Positions 26,526 to 35,096 of a DNA stretch of 42,422 nt are shown here, piece after piece (the stretch's first letter is position 1; each line of letters starts with the position of its first letter). This DNA comes from an uncultured Elusimicrobia bacterium. GTDB lineage: Bacteria; Elusimicrobiota; Elusimicrobia; Elusimicrobiales; UBA9959. The notes below the pieces were generated by a model. That model did not search any database and was not told the origin of the DNA. It saw only the letters and a list, made by a program, of their open reading frames with translations. The DNA lies in contig CAIRNJ010000033.1 of assembly GCA_903879915.1 (NCBI GenBank), positions 1 to 42,422 on the forward strand. Direction: 5' to 3'. A program made the translations under genes and the position numbers.

Positions 26526-27767
26526 TTATTCCCCGGCTCCCGCGTCCTCTTCGTCCGCGGCCGCCGCGGCGGCGCGCTTTTTCGCGGCCGGGCGCTTTTC
26601 GCCGGGCACCAGCAGCCCGGAGTTGCCGTAACCGGTTATCAGGGCCTTGTCGCCCTCCAGCGGGCTCACCGCCACCGCGCCCAGCGTATTGTCGGCGAAC
26701 TTGCTGCCGCGCGCCTCCAGGGAGCCCGCGCCGGCGAAGCCTACGCCGCATTTATTGCGCGTCAAAGTTACTTTTTCCAGCACCAGCTTGCCGTTCTCCT
26801 CGATGTAAACGCCGCATTCGCCGTTGCCCGTCAGCTGCGACTTGGACACGCGGACCTCCGCGCCGGAACCTACCATTATGCCGGCGTAGCGGTTGCCGGA
26901 GATGGTGGTGCCGTTGACCCGGGCCCAGGCGCCGTCCGAAACCCTGAGGCCGGCGCCGCCGCCGCCGGAGATGTGACAGCCGTCCAGCTGCAGGTCGGCC
27001 AGGGAGTCCTGCACGCTGACGCCCAGCACGCTGCCGGTCATGGAAACCCCGGTGAGCTTCGCCTTGGATTTGCCGGCCACGGACAGCGCGGCGCCGGCCT
27101 CGAACTCGCAGTCAGACGCCTCCAGGTCGGCGTCCTGCACTTTCACGCCCTTGCCCGAGGATTTAACATTGACGTTGCGCAGCACCAGCGCGGCCCGCGT
27201 CACGGACAGCGCCCAGTAGTCCACCTGGCTGGCGTTGGCGATGGTGAGGTTCTCCATCACCATGCGGCCGCCGTCGATGGCGAACGTAGGATTCAAAGAA
27301 TTGGTCAGCTGCACCTCTTCCGGCGAGCTGCCGCCGCCGGTGATGGTCAGCGGCTTGGAGGTGAGCACGCTTACCTCGTAGGTACCGGGGCGCAGCACTA
27401 TGGTGTCGCCCTCGGCCGCGCGGGAGACCGCTTCGCCCAGCGACGTGCAGTTCACGCCGGGGCCGCCGTCGCCGCCCACCACCCAGCGGCCCGGCGCCGC
27501 GGGCGCGGCCGGCTTTCCGGCGGGAACTTCCTGCGCCCGCGCCGCGGCGGCCGCCTCCTGCGCCAGCTCCGGCAGGGCTTCCGCTAGCGGCGTCCCGCGG
27601 GCCTGCGCGGGCGCGGCGGCGGCAGGCAGCGCCGGCGCCGCCTGCGGCAGGGCCTGGACCGGACGCAGCATATAATGCAGCGAGAAGATGCCGGAAATTA
27701 TAAGCAGCAGGGCGAAGACCTGTATCCAGACGTCTTCCAGCACCAGCTGTTTGGGATCGGCGCTCAT
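26526..27767 (-). CDS. Membrane-anchored parallel beta-helix protein (AAA+ operon, gene 4)
   Basis: A 413-residue protein. A 13-residue N-terminus precedes one transmembrane helix (14-33). A proline/alanine/glutamine-rich linker runs to ~92. Residues 95-390 form a right-handed parallel beta-helix of the pectate-lyase/DUF1565 type. GEAVSRAAEGDTIVLRPGTYEVSVLTSKPLTITGGG is the typical entry, followed by many short V-x-V/L-x-x-(S/C)-x-(I/L)-(S/T)-G-N rungs such as VNGTTISGNRYAGIMVGSGAEVRVSKSQLTGN. There are no clear lyase residues, so a structural or ligand-binding role is likely. The tail is lysine/alanine/acid-rich. Its start overlaps the previous stop as ATGA, indicating translational coupling to the membrane ATPase. 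Confidence 0.87.
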   Translation of the reverse strand: MSADPKQLVLEDVWIQVFALLLIISGIFSLHYMLRPVQALPQAAPALPAAAAPAQARGTPLAEALPELAQEAAAAARAQEVPAGKPAAPAAPGRWVVGGDGGPGVNCTSLGEAVSRAAEGDTIVLRPGTYEVSVLTSKPLTITGGGSSPEEVQLTNSLNPTFAIDGGRMVMENLTIANASQVDYWALSVTRAALVLRNVNVKSSGKGVKVQDADLEASDCEFEAGAALSVAGKSKAKLTGVSMTGSVLGVSVQDSLADLQLDGCHISGGGGAGLRVSDGAWARVNGTTISGNRYAGIMVGSGAEVRVSKSQLTGNGECGVYIEENGKLVLEKVTLTRNKCGVGFAGAGSLEARGSKFADNTLGAVAVSPLEGDKALITGYGNSGLLVPGEKRPAAKKRAAAAAADEEDAGAGE

Positions 27768-28870
27768 ACGCTCACCGTCACTTCGCCGGTCTTCTGGTCC
27801 AGCTCCAGCCGCACCCGGGTGGCGCCGGTCCGGCGGGCTTCCTCTATCGAAGGGGTGGTTATTTCCCGTATCAGGCCGGCCAGCTGCCGCACGCCGTAGT
27901 CCTGGAACTCCACGTTGCGCCTGATGGCCTCCACCAGCACCTCGGGGGAAGTGTATTCTACTTCAATGCCGTACTGGCGCCAGTGCTTGGCTATCTGCAG
28001 GCAGGCCACCTCGGCTATCTCCACCGGCTTAAGCTGGTCCATCAGCAGGATATCCGTGAACCGTGCCAGCAGCGGCCGCTCGAAACCCTCGCGGGCCATA
28101 GCCTCGCGGGCGCGCCCGCTGCGCAGGGCGGGATCGGACGTCCCGCTCCAGATCGTGCGCAGGGCGTCCACCCCGCAGTTGCAGGTGGCGAAGAAAACGC
28201 AGGCGCCGAAATGCACTTTCTTGCCGGAACTTTTCTCATAGCACTGCCCGCAGTCCAGGATGTCGTAGAAGCAGTGCTGCACGTCCAGGTGCGCCTTTTC
28301 GAATTCGTCCAGGATCACGACCCTGTACGGGTTCTCCAGCACCGGGCGCGTCAGCGAGCCGCCTATCTCGTAGCCCTGGTAGCCCGGCGGCGGGCCGATC
28401 AGGGTGAACACGTCCTGCGCCGCCTTGTACTGGCTCATGGCCAGCAGCAGCGGCTCGCTGTCCTTGTACAGCGCCTTGGCCACCATCTCGGCCAGGAAGG
28501 TCTTGCCGGTGCCTGTGGGCCCGGGCAGCAGGAAAGCCCCCAGCACCTGGCCCGGCGCGGCCACGGCCAGTCCCTGCTGTATATGGTTCACGATATGGTC
28601 CGTAACGGCGTCATGGCCGCGCACGTTCTCCTTGATCCAGCCGGCATAGGGGGTGAACTGTTTGGCGCGCAGCAGCGCGAAGTCGATGGCGGCCGCGGCG
28701 TCGGTCTGTTTCTTTTTTTCCTGCAGGACCTGGTTGAGCCGTATGAAGAAGCCGGCAAGGCTGCCCACGAAAATTATCGGCATGCTGACCGGGAAAATGC
28801 CGTAGACGGAATACATGCCGGTAACTATGCCCAGCACTACCATCAGCATGAATAGCGGGTTCATTTTCAT
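27764..28870 (-). CDS. Membrane-anchored ClpB-D2-like AAA+ ATPase (AAA+ operon, gene 3)
   Basis: A 368-residue protein with two N-terminal transmembrane helices (about 5-22 and 25-42) followed by a cytoplasmic AAA+ module. Walker A GPTGTGKT is at 117-124, Walker B VVILDE at 184-189, sensor 1 FFATCN at 226-231, the arginine finger is near R265/R270 (FERPLLARFTDILL), and sensor 2 is R328 (YGVRQL). The pore-loop segment IGPPPGYQGYEIGGSLT (158-174) is close to ClpB D2 and keeps the threading tyrosine. A cysteine-rich insertion lies around 200-232. A ClpB-type ring tethered to the inner membrane is unusual; FtsH and the AAA proteases have a different AAA subclass and a protease domain, which is missing here. 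The start is 1 base after the previous stop. Confidence 0.88.
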   Translation of the reverse strand: MKMNPLFMLMVVLGIVTGMYSVYGIFPVSMPIIFVGSLAGFFIRLNQVLQEKKKQTDAAAAIDFALLRAKQFTPYAGWIKENVRGHDAVTDHIVNHIQQGLAVAAPGQVLGAFLLPGPTGTGKTFLAEMVAKALYKDSEPLLLAMSQYKAAQDVFTLIGPPPGYQGYEIGGSLTRPVLENPYRVVILDEFEKAHLDVQHCFYDILDCGQCYEKSSGKKVHFGACVFFATCNCGVDALRTIWSGTSDPALRSGRAREAMAREGFERPLLARFTDILLMDQLKPVEIAEVACLQIAKHWRQYGIEVEYTSPEVLVEAIRRNVEFQDYGVRQLAGLIREITTPSIEEARRTGATRVRLELDQKTGEVTVSV

Positions 28871-28871
28871 C

Positions 28872-29192
28872 TTAGTTCCCGGCCTGCGGCCCGGGCGCGG
28901 CGGGAGCTTCCGCGGCCGCCGGCTGAGCTGCCGGCGCGGCGGCGCGCTCGCGCATAAAAAGCGTTCCGGCCGCCGCGGCCAGCGCCAGCAATAAAGCGGC
29001 CAGCGCGTATACCCAGCGCGGGCGGGCGGGGCGGGAGAGGTCAGGCAGCGGCGTATAGGGCTCGCCCGGGCCCGACGGCCCCGGCCCCTTCCGCTCCTGC
29101 TTCCCGCCGAAGAACGGCGCGGGCGCCGGCGCCGGGGCGGCGGAGGTTTCGTTCTTCGGGGCGGCGGTCTCTTTTTCCGGTTCGGCGCTCAT
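28872..29192 (-). CDS. Small single-pass membrane protein (AAA+ operon, gene 2)
   Basis: A 106-residue protein I do not recognise. Residues 1-58 are proline-, glutamate- and glycine-rich and probably disordered in the cytoplasm. One transmembrane helix lies at 61-79. The C-terminal 25 residues are alanine/proline-rich. It starts one base after the previous stop and ends one base before the membrane AAA+ gene, so it is certainly part of the operon. It may link the ATPases to the membrane, but nothing shows this directly. Confidence 0.75.
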   Translation of the reverse strand: MSAEPEKETAAPKNETSAAPAPAPAPFFGGKQERKGPGPSGPGEPYTPLPDLSRPARPRWVYALAALLLALAAAAGTLFMRERAAAPAAQPAAAEAPAAPGPQAGN

Positions 29193-29193
29193 A

Positions 29194-30102
29194 TCAGTTC
29201 ATCACTTCGCTCAACCTGTAGGTTTCGAAAGTGCCGCTGTTGAACTCGGTGGAACTTTTAAGGCTCGTCTTCTCGCCCGGCCTCAGCGTGAAGGTCCAGG
29301 TTTCGCCGCCGCTGGTGACCACTTTCATCCCTATCGTTTTATTGGAGGTAAGGTTCGTATAGTCGTAGACGTACTTCCCCTCGCAGACGCCCGCGTATAC
29401 CGTGGAGATCTCGTGCTGCATCTTTCCCTCGCCGCCCTGAAGCGTGGCGCGCGTCCTGGCGCCCGTAACGGCGCCTTTATCGCAGGCGGTGCACGGCTGC
29501 CCGGCGGCCGCCGCCGCGGCAAGCCCGCGCGGAATGCCGGCAAACCCGCGCGCAACTCCGGCCTGGCCGCCCGCCGCCGGCTGCAGGCGCGGGGTAAGCC
29601 GGTCGGCGGCCGGCAGCACGGTACGGGCGGCAGCGGTCCGCTGAGCGGGTTCCGGGGCCCGGGCCGGCTGCAGGGGCTGCAGAGCGGAGACCTTCGGAAC
29701 GGCCGCGGAGTCGCCGGAGCTAAAAAAGGGCAGCGGGCTGGAAAAACTGTCGGGCGCGGGTTTAACCGTTTCCGCGGGCAGGCTTCCCGGCAGCACGAAC
29801 GAAGCCGGCTCGGGCGGCGCTTTGGCCAGTGGCCCCGGAACTACGACCTGCACCGCCGCCGGAGGCTCCGGCGCGGCCTGCTGCGCCGCCTGCTGCGCCT
29901 GGCGCGGTTCCCCCTTAAAGACCAGGGCTGCCGCCAGCCCGGCCGTCAGGATAGCCGCCGCGGCCGCCAGGCCTATGCGGCTGCCGCTCTTTTCACCGGC
30001 CGGGCGCCGGCCGCTGCCCGGCCCGGCAGGCATGGGGGCGCGTTCGCCGGGGGACGGCGCAGGCATCGGCTGCATCTCTGGTCTTTCGCTCTCGGGTTCC
30101 AT
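29194..30102 (-). CDS. Membrane-anchored protein with unrecognised C-terminal domain (AAA+ operon, gene 1)
   Basis: A 302-residue protein. The cytoplasmic N-terminus (1-42) is proline-rich. One transmembrane helix lies at 43-62. A long proline/alanine linker (63-200) follows. The only ordered part is the C-terminal ~95 residues, beginning GQPCTACDKG (C204, C207) and containing C240 in YAGVCEGKYVYDYTN. It then has strand-like stretches (TIGMKVVTSGGETWTFTLRPGEKTSLKS), suggesting a small beta domain in the periplasm. I do not recognise the family. It is the first gene of the six-gene operon, with TATAAT 10 bases before the ATG and no ribosome site. Confidence 0.75.
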   Translation of the reverse strand: MEPESERPEMQPMPAPSPGERAPMPAGPGSGRRPAGEKSGSRIGLAAAAAILTAGLAAALVFKGEPRQAQQAAQQAAPEPPAAVQVVVPGPLAKAPPEPASFVLPGSLPAETVKPAPDSFSSPLPFFSSGDSAAVPKVSALQPLQPARAPEPAQRTAAARTVLPAADRLTPRLQPAAGGQAGVARGFAGIPRGLAAAAAAGQPCTACDKGAVTGARTRATLQGGEGKMQHEISTVYAGVCEGKYVYDYTNLTSNKTIGMKVVTSGGETWTFTLRPGEKTSLKSSTEFNSGTFETYRLSEVMN

Positions 30103-30112
30103 TTGTCTGTTT

Positions 30113-30118
30113 ATTATA
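30113..30118 (-). promoter_or_regulatory. -10 box of the AAA+ membrane operon
   Basis: GTTTG-TATAAT lies 10 bases before the ATG at 30102, within the 50-base gap after the amylase gene. The bases upstream are GC-rich with no -35 box. A near-leaderless message is likely, and it separates this operon from prfB/amylase. Confidence 0.55.
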
Positions 30119-30152
30119 CAAACTCTTAAGTACGGCGCCGGCCGGCCGCGGG

Positions 30153-31592
30153 TCAGGCAAGAACGGCGAAGGAGCGGGGCGGCAGCGACGCCGCAAGTTT
30201 GCCGCCGCCCGCGGTTATTTTCACCCCGCCGTTCACCGCTATGCGCGGTTTTTTTCCGAACAGCGCCGGGTCGAGCGCAAGTTCTTTTTGTTCGCCGCTG
30301 TTGTTCAGCAGGCAGACCAGCTGCCGGCCGCCGGGCAGCGCCCGCCGGAACGCCAGCGTCCGGCCGTCGCAGTATTTTTTCAGGAAAGAGAATTTACCTG
30401 TCTTTATCACCGGACCATCCCGGCGCAGCGCGGCCAGTTTTTTATAAAGCCCGAGCAGGTCCGTGTCCCATAACTTTTTATTATTCCAGGGCATGCCGCG
30501 TCTCGTGCCGTGGTCCAGCGTGCCGGAAAGGCCGAGCTCCTCGCCGTAGTACAGATTGACGGCGCCCGGGAACAGGAAGCTGAACACCACGGCCAGCTTC
30601 ACGCGCCGCTTATCCCCGCCGTAAGTATCCGCCATGCGGTCCGTATCGTGGCTGGACAGCATGTTCATCTGCGCCAGCGTGGTCTCCCACTTATACTGGC
30701 CGAGAAGTTTCTCTATGGTCTTCACAAAAGTTTTCTGGTCCATGGGGGCCAGCCTGCGGCCCGCGTAAGGCTGGGAAAGCTTCAGTTTCTCCCCGCCGAA
30801 ATAAGAAATGCAGGCGGCGCTTAGCTGGTAATTCATCACCGCGTCGAACTGGTCGCCCTTGAGCCAGCGCCGGGCCTCGCCCCAGATCTCGCCGGTTATA
30901 TAGCAGCCCGGGTTTATTTTTTTGCATACCCGCCGGAATTCCCGCCAGAAAGCGTCGTCGTTTATTTCATAGGGCACGTCCAGCCGCCAGCCGTCTATGC
31001 CGCGCTCCAGCCAGAAGGCGGCCACTTCAAGTATGAATTTACGCACTTCCGGATTCCTGGTGTTGAACTTGGGCAGGGCGGGCAGGTCCCACCAGCAGTG
31101 GTAGTTGGGTTTTTCACCGGCCTGATTATACGCGTTCACCGGGTAAGCGTTCACGCGCCACCAGTTCCTGTACGGCGACGCCTTGCCGTTCTCCAGCAGA
31201 TGGTTGAACTGGAAGAAGCCGCGGCTGGCGTGGTTGAACACGCCGTCGAGGATGACCTTCATCCCGCGTTCATGCGCCGCGGCCAGCAGCGAGTCGAAAG
31301 CCTTGTTGCCGCCCAGCAGGGGGTCCACCGTGAAATAATCGTGCGTGTGGTAGCGGTGGTTGGCCGCCGACGTGAAGACAGGGTTGAAATAAAGGACGTT
31401 CACGCCCAGGCCGCGCAGGTAGTCCAGTTTTTCCTCCACCCCTTTCAGGTTCCCGCCCTTGAAGCCGTGCTGCGTTTCCGGAGCGTCCCATTTTTCGAAC
31501 ACCCCGCCGGTCCCGGCGGCGTCCGACTTCGCGAAGCTGTCCGGGTAGATCTGGTAGATCACGGCGCCTTTTATCCAGTCGATGTTCTTCAT
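30153..31592 (-). CDS. GH13 alpha-amylase family glycosidase, cytoplasmic
   Basis: A 479-residue GH13 enzyme without a signal peptide. The first region holds WIKGAVIYQIYPDSF. The (beta/alpha)8 motifs are DGVFNH (116-121), GWRLDVPYE with nucleophile D205, TGEIWG with acid/base E235, and LSSHDTDR (H315, D316). GVNVLYFNPVF and YHTHDYFTVDP resemble the cyclomaltodextrinase/neopullulanase/maltogenic amylase group. The characteristic N-terminal domain of that group is absent. It probably degrades maltodextrins or glycogen fragments inside the cell. Its ATG overlaps the stop of the upstream TPR membrane gene (ATGA), so it is translationally coupled. Confidence 0.92.
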   Translation of the reverse strand: MKNIDWIKGAVIYQIYPDSFAKSDAAGTGGVFEKWDAPETQHGFKGGNLKGVEEKLDYLRGLGVNVLYFNPVFTSAANHRYHTHDYFTVDPLLGGNKAFDSLLAAAHERGMKVILDGVFNHASRGFFQFNHLLENGKASPYRNWWRVNAYPVNAYNQAGEKPNYHCWWDLPALPKFNTRNPEVRKFILEVAAFWLERGIDGWRLDVPYEINDDAFWREFRRVCKKINPGCYITGEIWGEARRWLKGDQFDAVMNYQLSAACISYFGGEKLKLSQPYAGRRLAPMDQKTFVKTIEKLLGQYKWETTLAQMNMLSSHDTDRMADTYGGDKRRVKLAVVFSFLFPGAVNLYYGEELGLSGTLDHGTRRGMPWNNKKLWDTDLLGLYKKLAALRRDGPVIKTGKFSFLKKYCDGRTLAFRRALPGGRQLVCLLNNSGEQKELALDPALFGKKPRIAVNGGVKITAGGGKLAASLPPRSFAVLA

Positions 31593-33682
31593 GGGGTCTT
31601 TCCTTTAAGTTTAAGCGCCGAGGCCAGGCCGCGGCCGGCCATGGCCATGTCCGGCTTCAGCTCCAGCGCGCGCCTGAAATACGGCACCGCTTCGGCGGCC
31701 CTGCCCTGCCTGACCAGGACGGCGCCGATATTGTTGTAGGTTTCCGGGCGGGACGCGTCCAGGCCCAGCGCCGTGCCGTACTCGGCCGCGGCCTCCGCGT
31801 ACCGGTTCAGGTCCTGCAGCAGATTCCCGTAATTGTCGTGCGCGATGGCCAGCCCCGGCGCCAGGCGGATGGCCTCGAGATACCAATGCTCGGACTGTTC
31901 CAGTTTCCGCTGCTTATAAAGCGTCAGCGCCAGGTTGGCGGCGGCCGCGGCACGGCGCGGGTTCAGCCGCAGGGCTTGCTCGTATTCCGCCTGCGCCTCC
32001 GGCAGGCGCTCCTTATAAAGGAAAGCGTCGCCCAGCCAGTAATGGAAGTCGGCGTTGGCGGGCTCGAGCCGGATGGCCTCGCGGTACTCGGCCTCCGCCT
32101 CGGCGTAGCGGCCCAGGTCGGAGAGCAGGTTGCCCAGGCCGCCGTGCGCCGCGGGGAAAGCCGGCATGATGCGCAGCGTATGCCGGTACTGGCGCTCGGC
32201 CTGCTCCCATTTTTTCTGGCCGGCCAGCGTGCTGGCCAGGTTATAGGAGATGAACGCGTAATCCGGCCTGAGCGCCAGCGCCTTGCTGTAGGCGGCCTCT
32301 GACTCCGTGAACCGCTTAGCCTTGAAATACACGTCGCCCAGGTTATTCAGCGCCAGCGCCGACTCCGGGGCCAGCGGCACCACGTAAGTCCAGAGCGCGG
32401 CCGAACTTTCCCAGCGCTGCGCCTGCTGCCAGGTAAGCCGGGCGAACACCGCTATCAGCAGTACCGCCGCCGGCGCCGCCAGGGCCCGCGCGCTCCGGCC
32501 GCCGCTCATGGCCCGGATCAGCGCCCAGCCGGCCAGCACCGCCCAGCCGCCGCAGGCCAGGTACGAATACCGGTCGGCGGCGAAATGCGAGCCCATCTTC
32601 ACGAAGCCCAGCACGGGCGCGAGGAAAGCCAGGTAAACCACGGCGGCGGTCAGCAGGCCCGGCCAGCGGCTGCGGAATTTATAGACCAAGACGGCCGCGG
32701 CCAGCACCGCCGCCCCGCAGAGCAGGAAAGGCCAGGCCGCGGGGTCGAAGGACGCCGGCACCTCGTAGATAGGCAGCAGCCGCGCGGGGACGAGCGTCTT
32801 CCAGACGTAAAACACCAGGCCGTAGGCCGCCTGCGCCGTACGCCGGGCCAGGCCGAACTGCTCCAGCCCCAGCACCACGGCCGAGCTCTGCTGGCCGAAA
32901 AGCCCGACGAGCCCGGCCGCCAGGCCCAGCCCGAGGAAAGGCAGTTTTTCGGCGAGCACGGGCCGGGCCTCCGGCGAGAACCAGGTTTTCGGCGAAAGCT
33001 GCAGCCGCCTGAGCGGGTAGATATCCAGCGCCAGCAGCACGAACGCCAGGCCCACCCCGATGGCTTTGGACAGCAGGGCCGCGCAGTAAAGCGCCAGGGC
33101 CGGCCCCAGGCGCGCGCGCGGCGCGGGTCCTTTAACGCCTACCGCCCGGAGATAAGAAAGCACGGCCGAAAGGTAGAAAGCGCCGGAAAGCACGTCGCGC
33201 CGCTCGGTGATCCAGGCCACGGATTCCACGCGCAGCGGATGCACCGCGAAGCTCAGCGCCGCGAACACCGCGCCCCGTTTAAGCAGGCTCTCTTCCGCGT
33301 CCTGCGGCAGGGCAAGGCGCAGCAGCCGCAGGGCCAGCGCGTAAAAAAGCCCGGCGTTGACGGCGTGCAGCAGCAGGCTGGTAAGGTGATAGCGGGCGGG
33401 GTCCATGCCCCACAGCGTATAGTCCAGGCCGAAGCTCAGCCAGGTGAGCGGCTGGTACGGCCCGCCCAGGAAAGTGGTGAACATCCAGCGCAGCTGCACC
33501 GGGCCCAGCCCGCGGTAGTCAAAGTTGTTAAGGAAATTCCAGTCGTCGTCCCAGGTTACGAAGCCGCCGCGCAGGGCGGGCAGGAAAGCGAGCAAAGTAA
33601 CGCCGACCACGAGCAGCAGCGGCAGCCGGCCGGCCCAGGTCCCGGGCCCCGCGGCGCGCGGCTTAAGTTCAGTCTTCCTCAT
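31589..33682 (-). CDS. TMTC-like polytopic membrane protein with C-terminal TPRs
   Basis: A 697-residue protein. About eleven transmembrane helices (residues 20-420) are followed by about eight TPRs (residues ~425-690, for example [42 protein letters not shown]). The N-terminal half has the TMTC/DUF1736-like blocks [34 protein letters not shown], and [27 protein letters not shown]. In eukaryotes, TMTC proteins are GT-C O-mannosyltransferases; the acidic WDDD near the N-terminus is the expected first-loop motif. The bacterial substrate is unknown. Its start lies inside prfB (14-base overlap), and its stop overlaps the amylase start. Confidence 0.85.
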   Translation of the reverse strand: MRKTELKPRAAGPGTWAGRLPLLLVVGVTLLAFLPALRGGFVTWDDDWNFLNNFDYRGLGPVQLRWMFTTFLGGPYQPLTWLSFGLDYTLWGMDPARYHLTSLLLHAVNAGLFYALALRLLRLALPQDAEESLLKRGAVFAALSFAVHPLRVESVAWITERRDVLSGAFYLSAVLSYLRAVGVKGPAPRARLGPALALYCAALLSKAIGVGLAFVLLALDIYPLRRLQLSPKTWFSPEARPVLAEKLPFLGLGLAAGLVGLFGQQSSAVVLGLEQFGLARRTAQAAYGLVFYVWKTLVPARLLPIYEVPASFDPAAWPFLLCGAAVLAAAVLVYKFRSRWPGLLTAAVVYLAFLAPVLGFVKMGSHFAADRYSYLACGGWAVLAGWALIRAMSGGRSARALAAPAAVLLIAVFARLTWQQAQRWESSAALWTYVVPLAPESALALNNLGDVYFKAKRFTESEAAYSKALALRPDYAFISYNLASTLAGQKKWEQAERQYRHTLRIMPAFPAAHGGLGNLLSDLGRYAEAEAEYREAIRLEPANADFHYWLGDAFLYKERLPEAQAEYEQALRLNPRRAAAAANLALTLYKQRKLEQSEHWYLEAIRLAPGLAIAHDNYGNLLQDLNRYAEAAAEYGTALGLDASRPETYNNIGAVLVRQGRAAEAVPYFRRALELKPDMAMAGRGLASALKLKGKTP

Positions 33683-34823
33683 CCGGCCCGTCCGCCACCA
33701 CTTTTTTCCTGCCGGAGGCGGCCCAGGTAAGGAAAGAGTGCATGAACGCGTCCAGGTCGCCGTCCATCACGGCCTGGATCTGCGACGTTTCCTGGCCGGT
33801 GCGCAGGTCTTTTACCAGCTGGTAAGGCATGAAAACGTAGGAGCGGATCTGGTGGCCCCAGCCTATGGCGCCCTTGGCGTCGTAGCGGCGCTCCATCTCG
33901 GAGCGCTTCTTGTCCATCTCCACTTCGTAGAGGCGGGCCTTGAGCATCTTCATGGCGGTCTCGCGGTTCTGGTGCTGGCTGCGCTCTATCTGGCAGGCCA
34001 CCACTATGCCCGACGGGATATGCGTCAGGCGCACCGCGGTCTCCACCTTGTTGACGTTCTGCCCGCCCGCGCCGCCGGAGCGGAACGTGTCGAGCTTGAT
34101 GTCCTTGTCCTCCACCTTTATCTCTATCTCGTCGTCGATGTCGGCCAGCACGTCGATGGAGGCGAAGGAGGTGTGCCGGCGCTTGTTGGAATCGAAAGGC
34201 GAGATGCGCACCAGACGGTGCACGCCGATCTCGCTGCGGAGGTAGCCGTAGGCGTACTTGCCTTTTATGAAGGCCGTCACGCCGCGCACGCCGGCCTCTT
34301 CGCCCTGCAGCATGTCGGTTATGGAAAAAGTGAAACCTTTGGACTGCGCCCAGCGGGTGTACATGCGCAGCAGCATCTGCGCCCAGTCGCAGGCCTCGGT
34401 GCCGCCGGCGCCGGCGTGGATGCTTATGATGGCGTCGCACTTGTCCAGCTCTCCGGAAAGCTTGAGCTCGAAATCCAGAACGGTCAGCTTTTTAGACACG
34501 TCCTCCAGGCCCGCCATTATCAGCGGCAGCTCGGAGTCGTCCCCGGCGTCGCGGGCCAGCTCGAAATGCACCTTGAAATCCTCCAGCTCGGAAGCCACGG
34601 AATCCAGCATTTCCACGCTTTTCTTCAGGTCGTTGAGGTCCTTCAGATGCGTCTGCGCTTTCTGCGTATCCTCCCAGAAACCGTCGGCGCCGGACAGCGC
34701 CTCCTTTTCCCGGAGCGAGGCGCGCTTGGCTTCAAGGCCGAACAGCCGGGCCGAGTCGGAGAAAAAAGTCTCCAGCTCCGCGAGTTTGTTGGCTACGTCC
34801 TTAAGTTCCAGTGTTCCGGCCAT
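33669..34823 (-). CDS. prfB: Peptide chain release factor 2
   Basis: A 384-residue RF2 that terminates translation at UGA and UAA. The stop-codon recognition tripeptide SPF is at 208-210 and the peptidyl-transferase GGQ motif is at 253-255 ([23 protein letters not shown]). The N-terminal domain 1 is intact in one frame, so the programmed +1 frameshift known from many prfB genes, which uses an in-frame UGA near codon 26, is absent. A TAAAAT box lies 6 bases before the ATG, so it is probably leaderless. The TMTC-like gene overlaps its end by 14 bases. Confidence 0.97.
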   Translation of the reverse strand: MAGTLELKDVANKLAELETFFSDSARLFGLEAKRASLREKEALSGADGFWEDTQKAQTHLKDLNDLKKSVEMLDSVASELEDFKVHFELARDAGDDSELPLIMAGLEDVSKKLTVLDFELKLSGELDKCDAIISIHAGAGGTEACDWAQMLLRMYTRWAQSKGFTFSITDMLQGEEAGVRGVTAFIKGKYAYGYLRSEIGVHRLVRISPFDSNKRRHTSFASIDVLADIDDEIEIKVEDKDIKLDTFRSGGAGGQNVNKVETAVRLTHIPSGIVVACQIERSQHQNRETAMKMLKARLYEVEMDKKRSEMERRYDAKGAIGWGHQIRSYVFMPYQLVKDLRTGQETSQIQAVMDGDLDAFMHSFLTWAASGRKKVVADGPDEED

Positions 34824-34829
34824 ACCGTT

Positions 34830-34835
34830 ATTTTA
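34830..34835 (-). promoter_or_regulatory. -10 box of prfB
   Basis: ATTG-TAAAAT lies 6 bases before the prfB ATG, the spacing at which transcription would begin at the start codon. No -35 box or ribosome site is seen. Confidence 0.55.
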
Positions 34836-34937
34836 CAATACTTGCGCGGGCGCCGTAAGGAGCTGTGCCCACCGGCCGGACCTGCAGGGGAGGCCGGCCA
34901 ACCGAAATAAAGCCGCCGGGAGAACGCTGAAATTGTG

Positions 34938-35010
34938 TAAAATTCCGGTATCCGCGGCATAACCGCGGACCACGGCGCATCCTCCTTTGCCTGTCTCCCG
35001 CGTTATGCCG
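34938..35010 (+). promoter_or_regulatory. Promoter and structured leader of the TPR lipoprotein gene
   Basis: TAAAAT (34938-34943) gives a start near 34950 and a leader of about 147 bases. Its first bases form TCCGCGG-CATAA-CCGCGGA (34951-34969). An alternative 9-bp stem pairs CGGCATAAC (34955-34963) with GTTATGCCG (35002-35010), which would break the first hairpin. CTCCTT at 34982-34987 is complementary to the ribosome site AAGGAG at 35082-35087. This resembles a cis-regulatory RNA switch. I match it to no known class. Confidence 0.45.
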
Positions 35011-35096
35011 TTCTCCGCGTTCAGGCTCTTTGGCCCTGCCTGCGGACAGAACCCGGTTCTCGAAGCCGGCCCGGCCGGCGTAAGGAGAAAAAAGCC

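Noticed and set aside
26515-26751. 79-codon N-terminal extension of the soluble AAA+ ATPase
   Set aside because: It overlaps the beta-helix gene and is almost all R, G and A. The family-like sequence and a start 11 bases after the previous stop place the start at 26514.
32585-34910. Long plus-strand open frames opposite the TMTC-like gene and prfB
   Set aside because: They are antisense to well supported genes and show H/R/Q/G-rich, motif-free translations.
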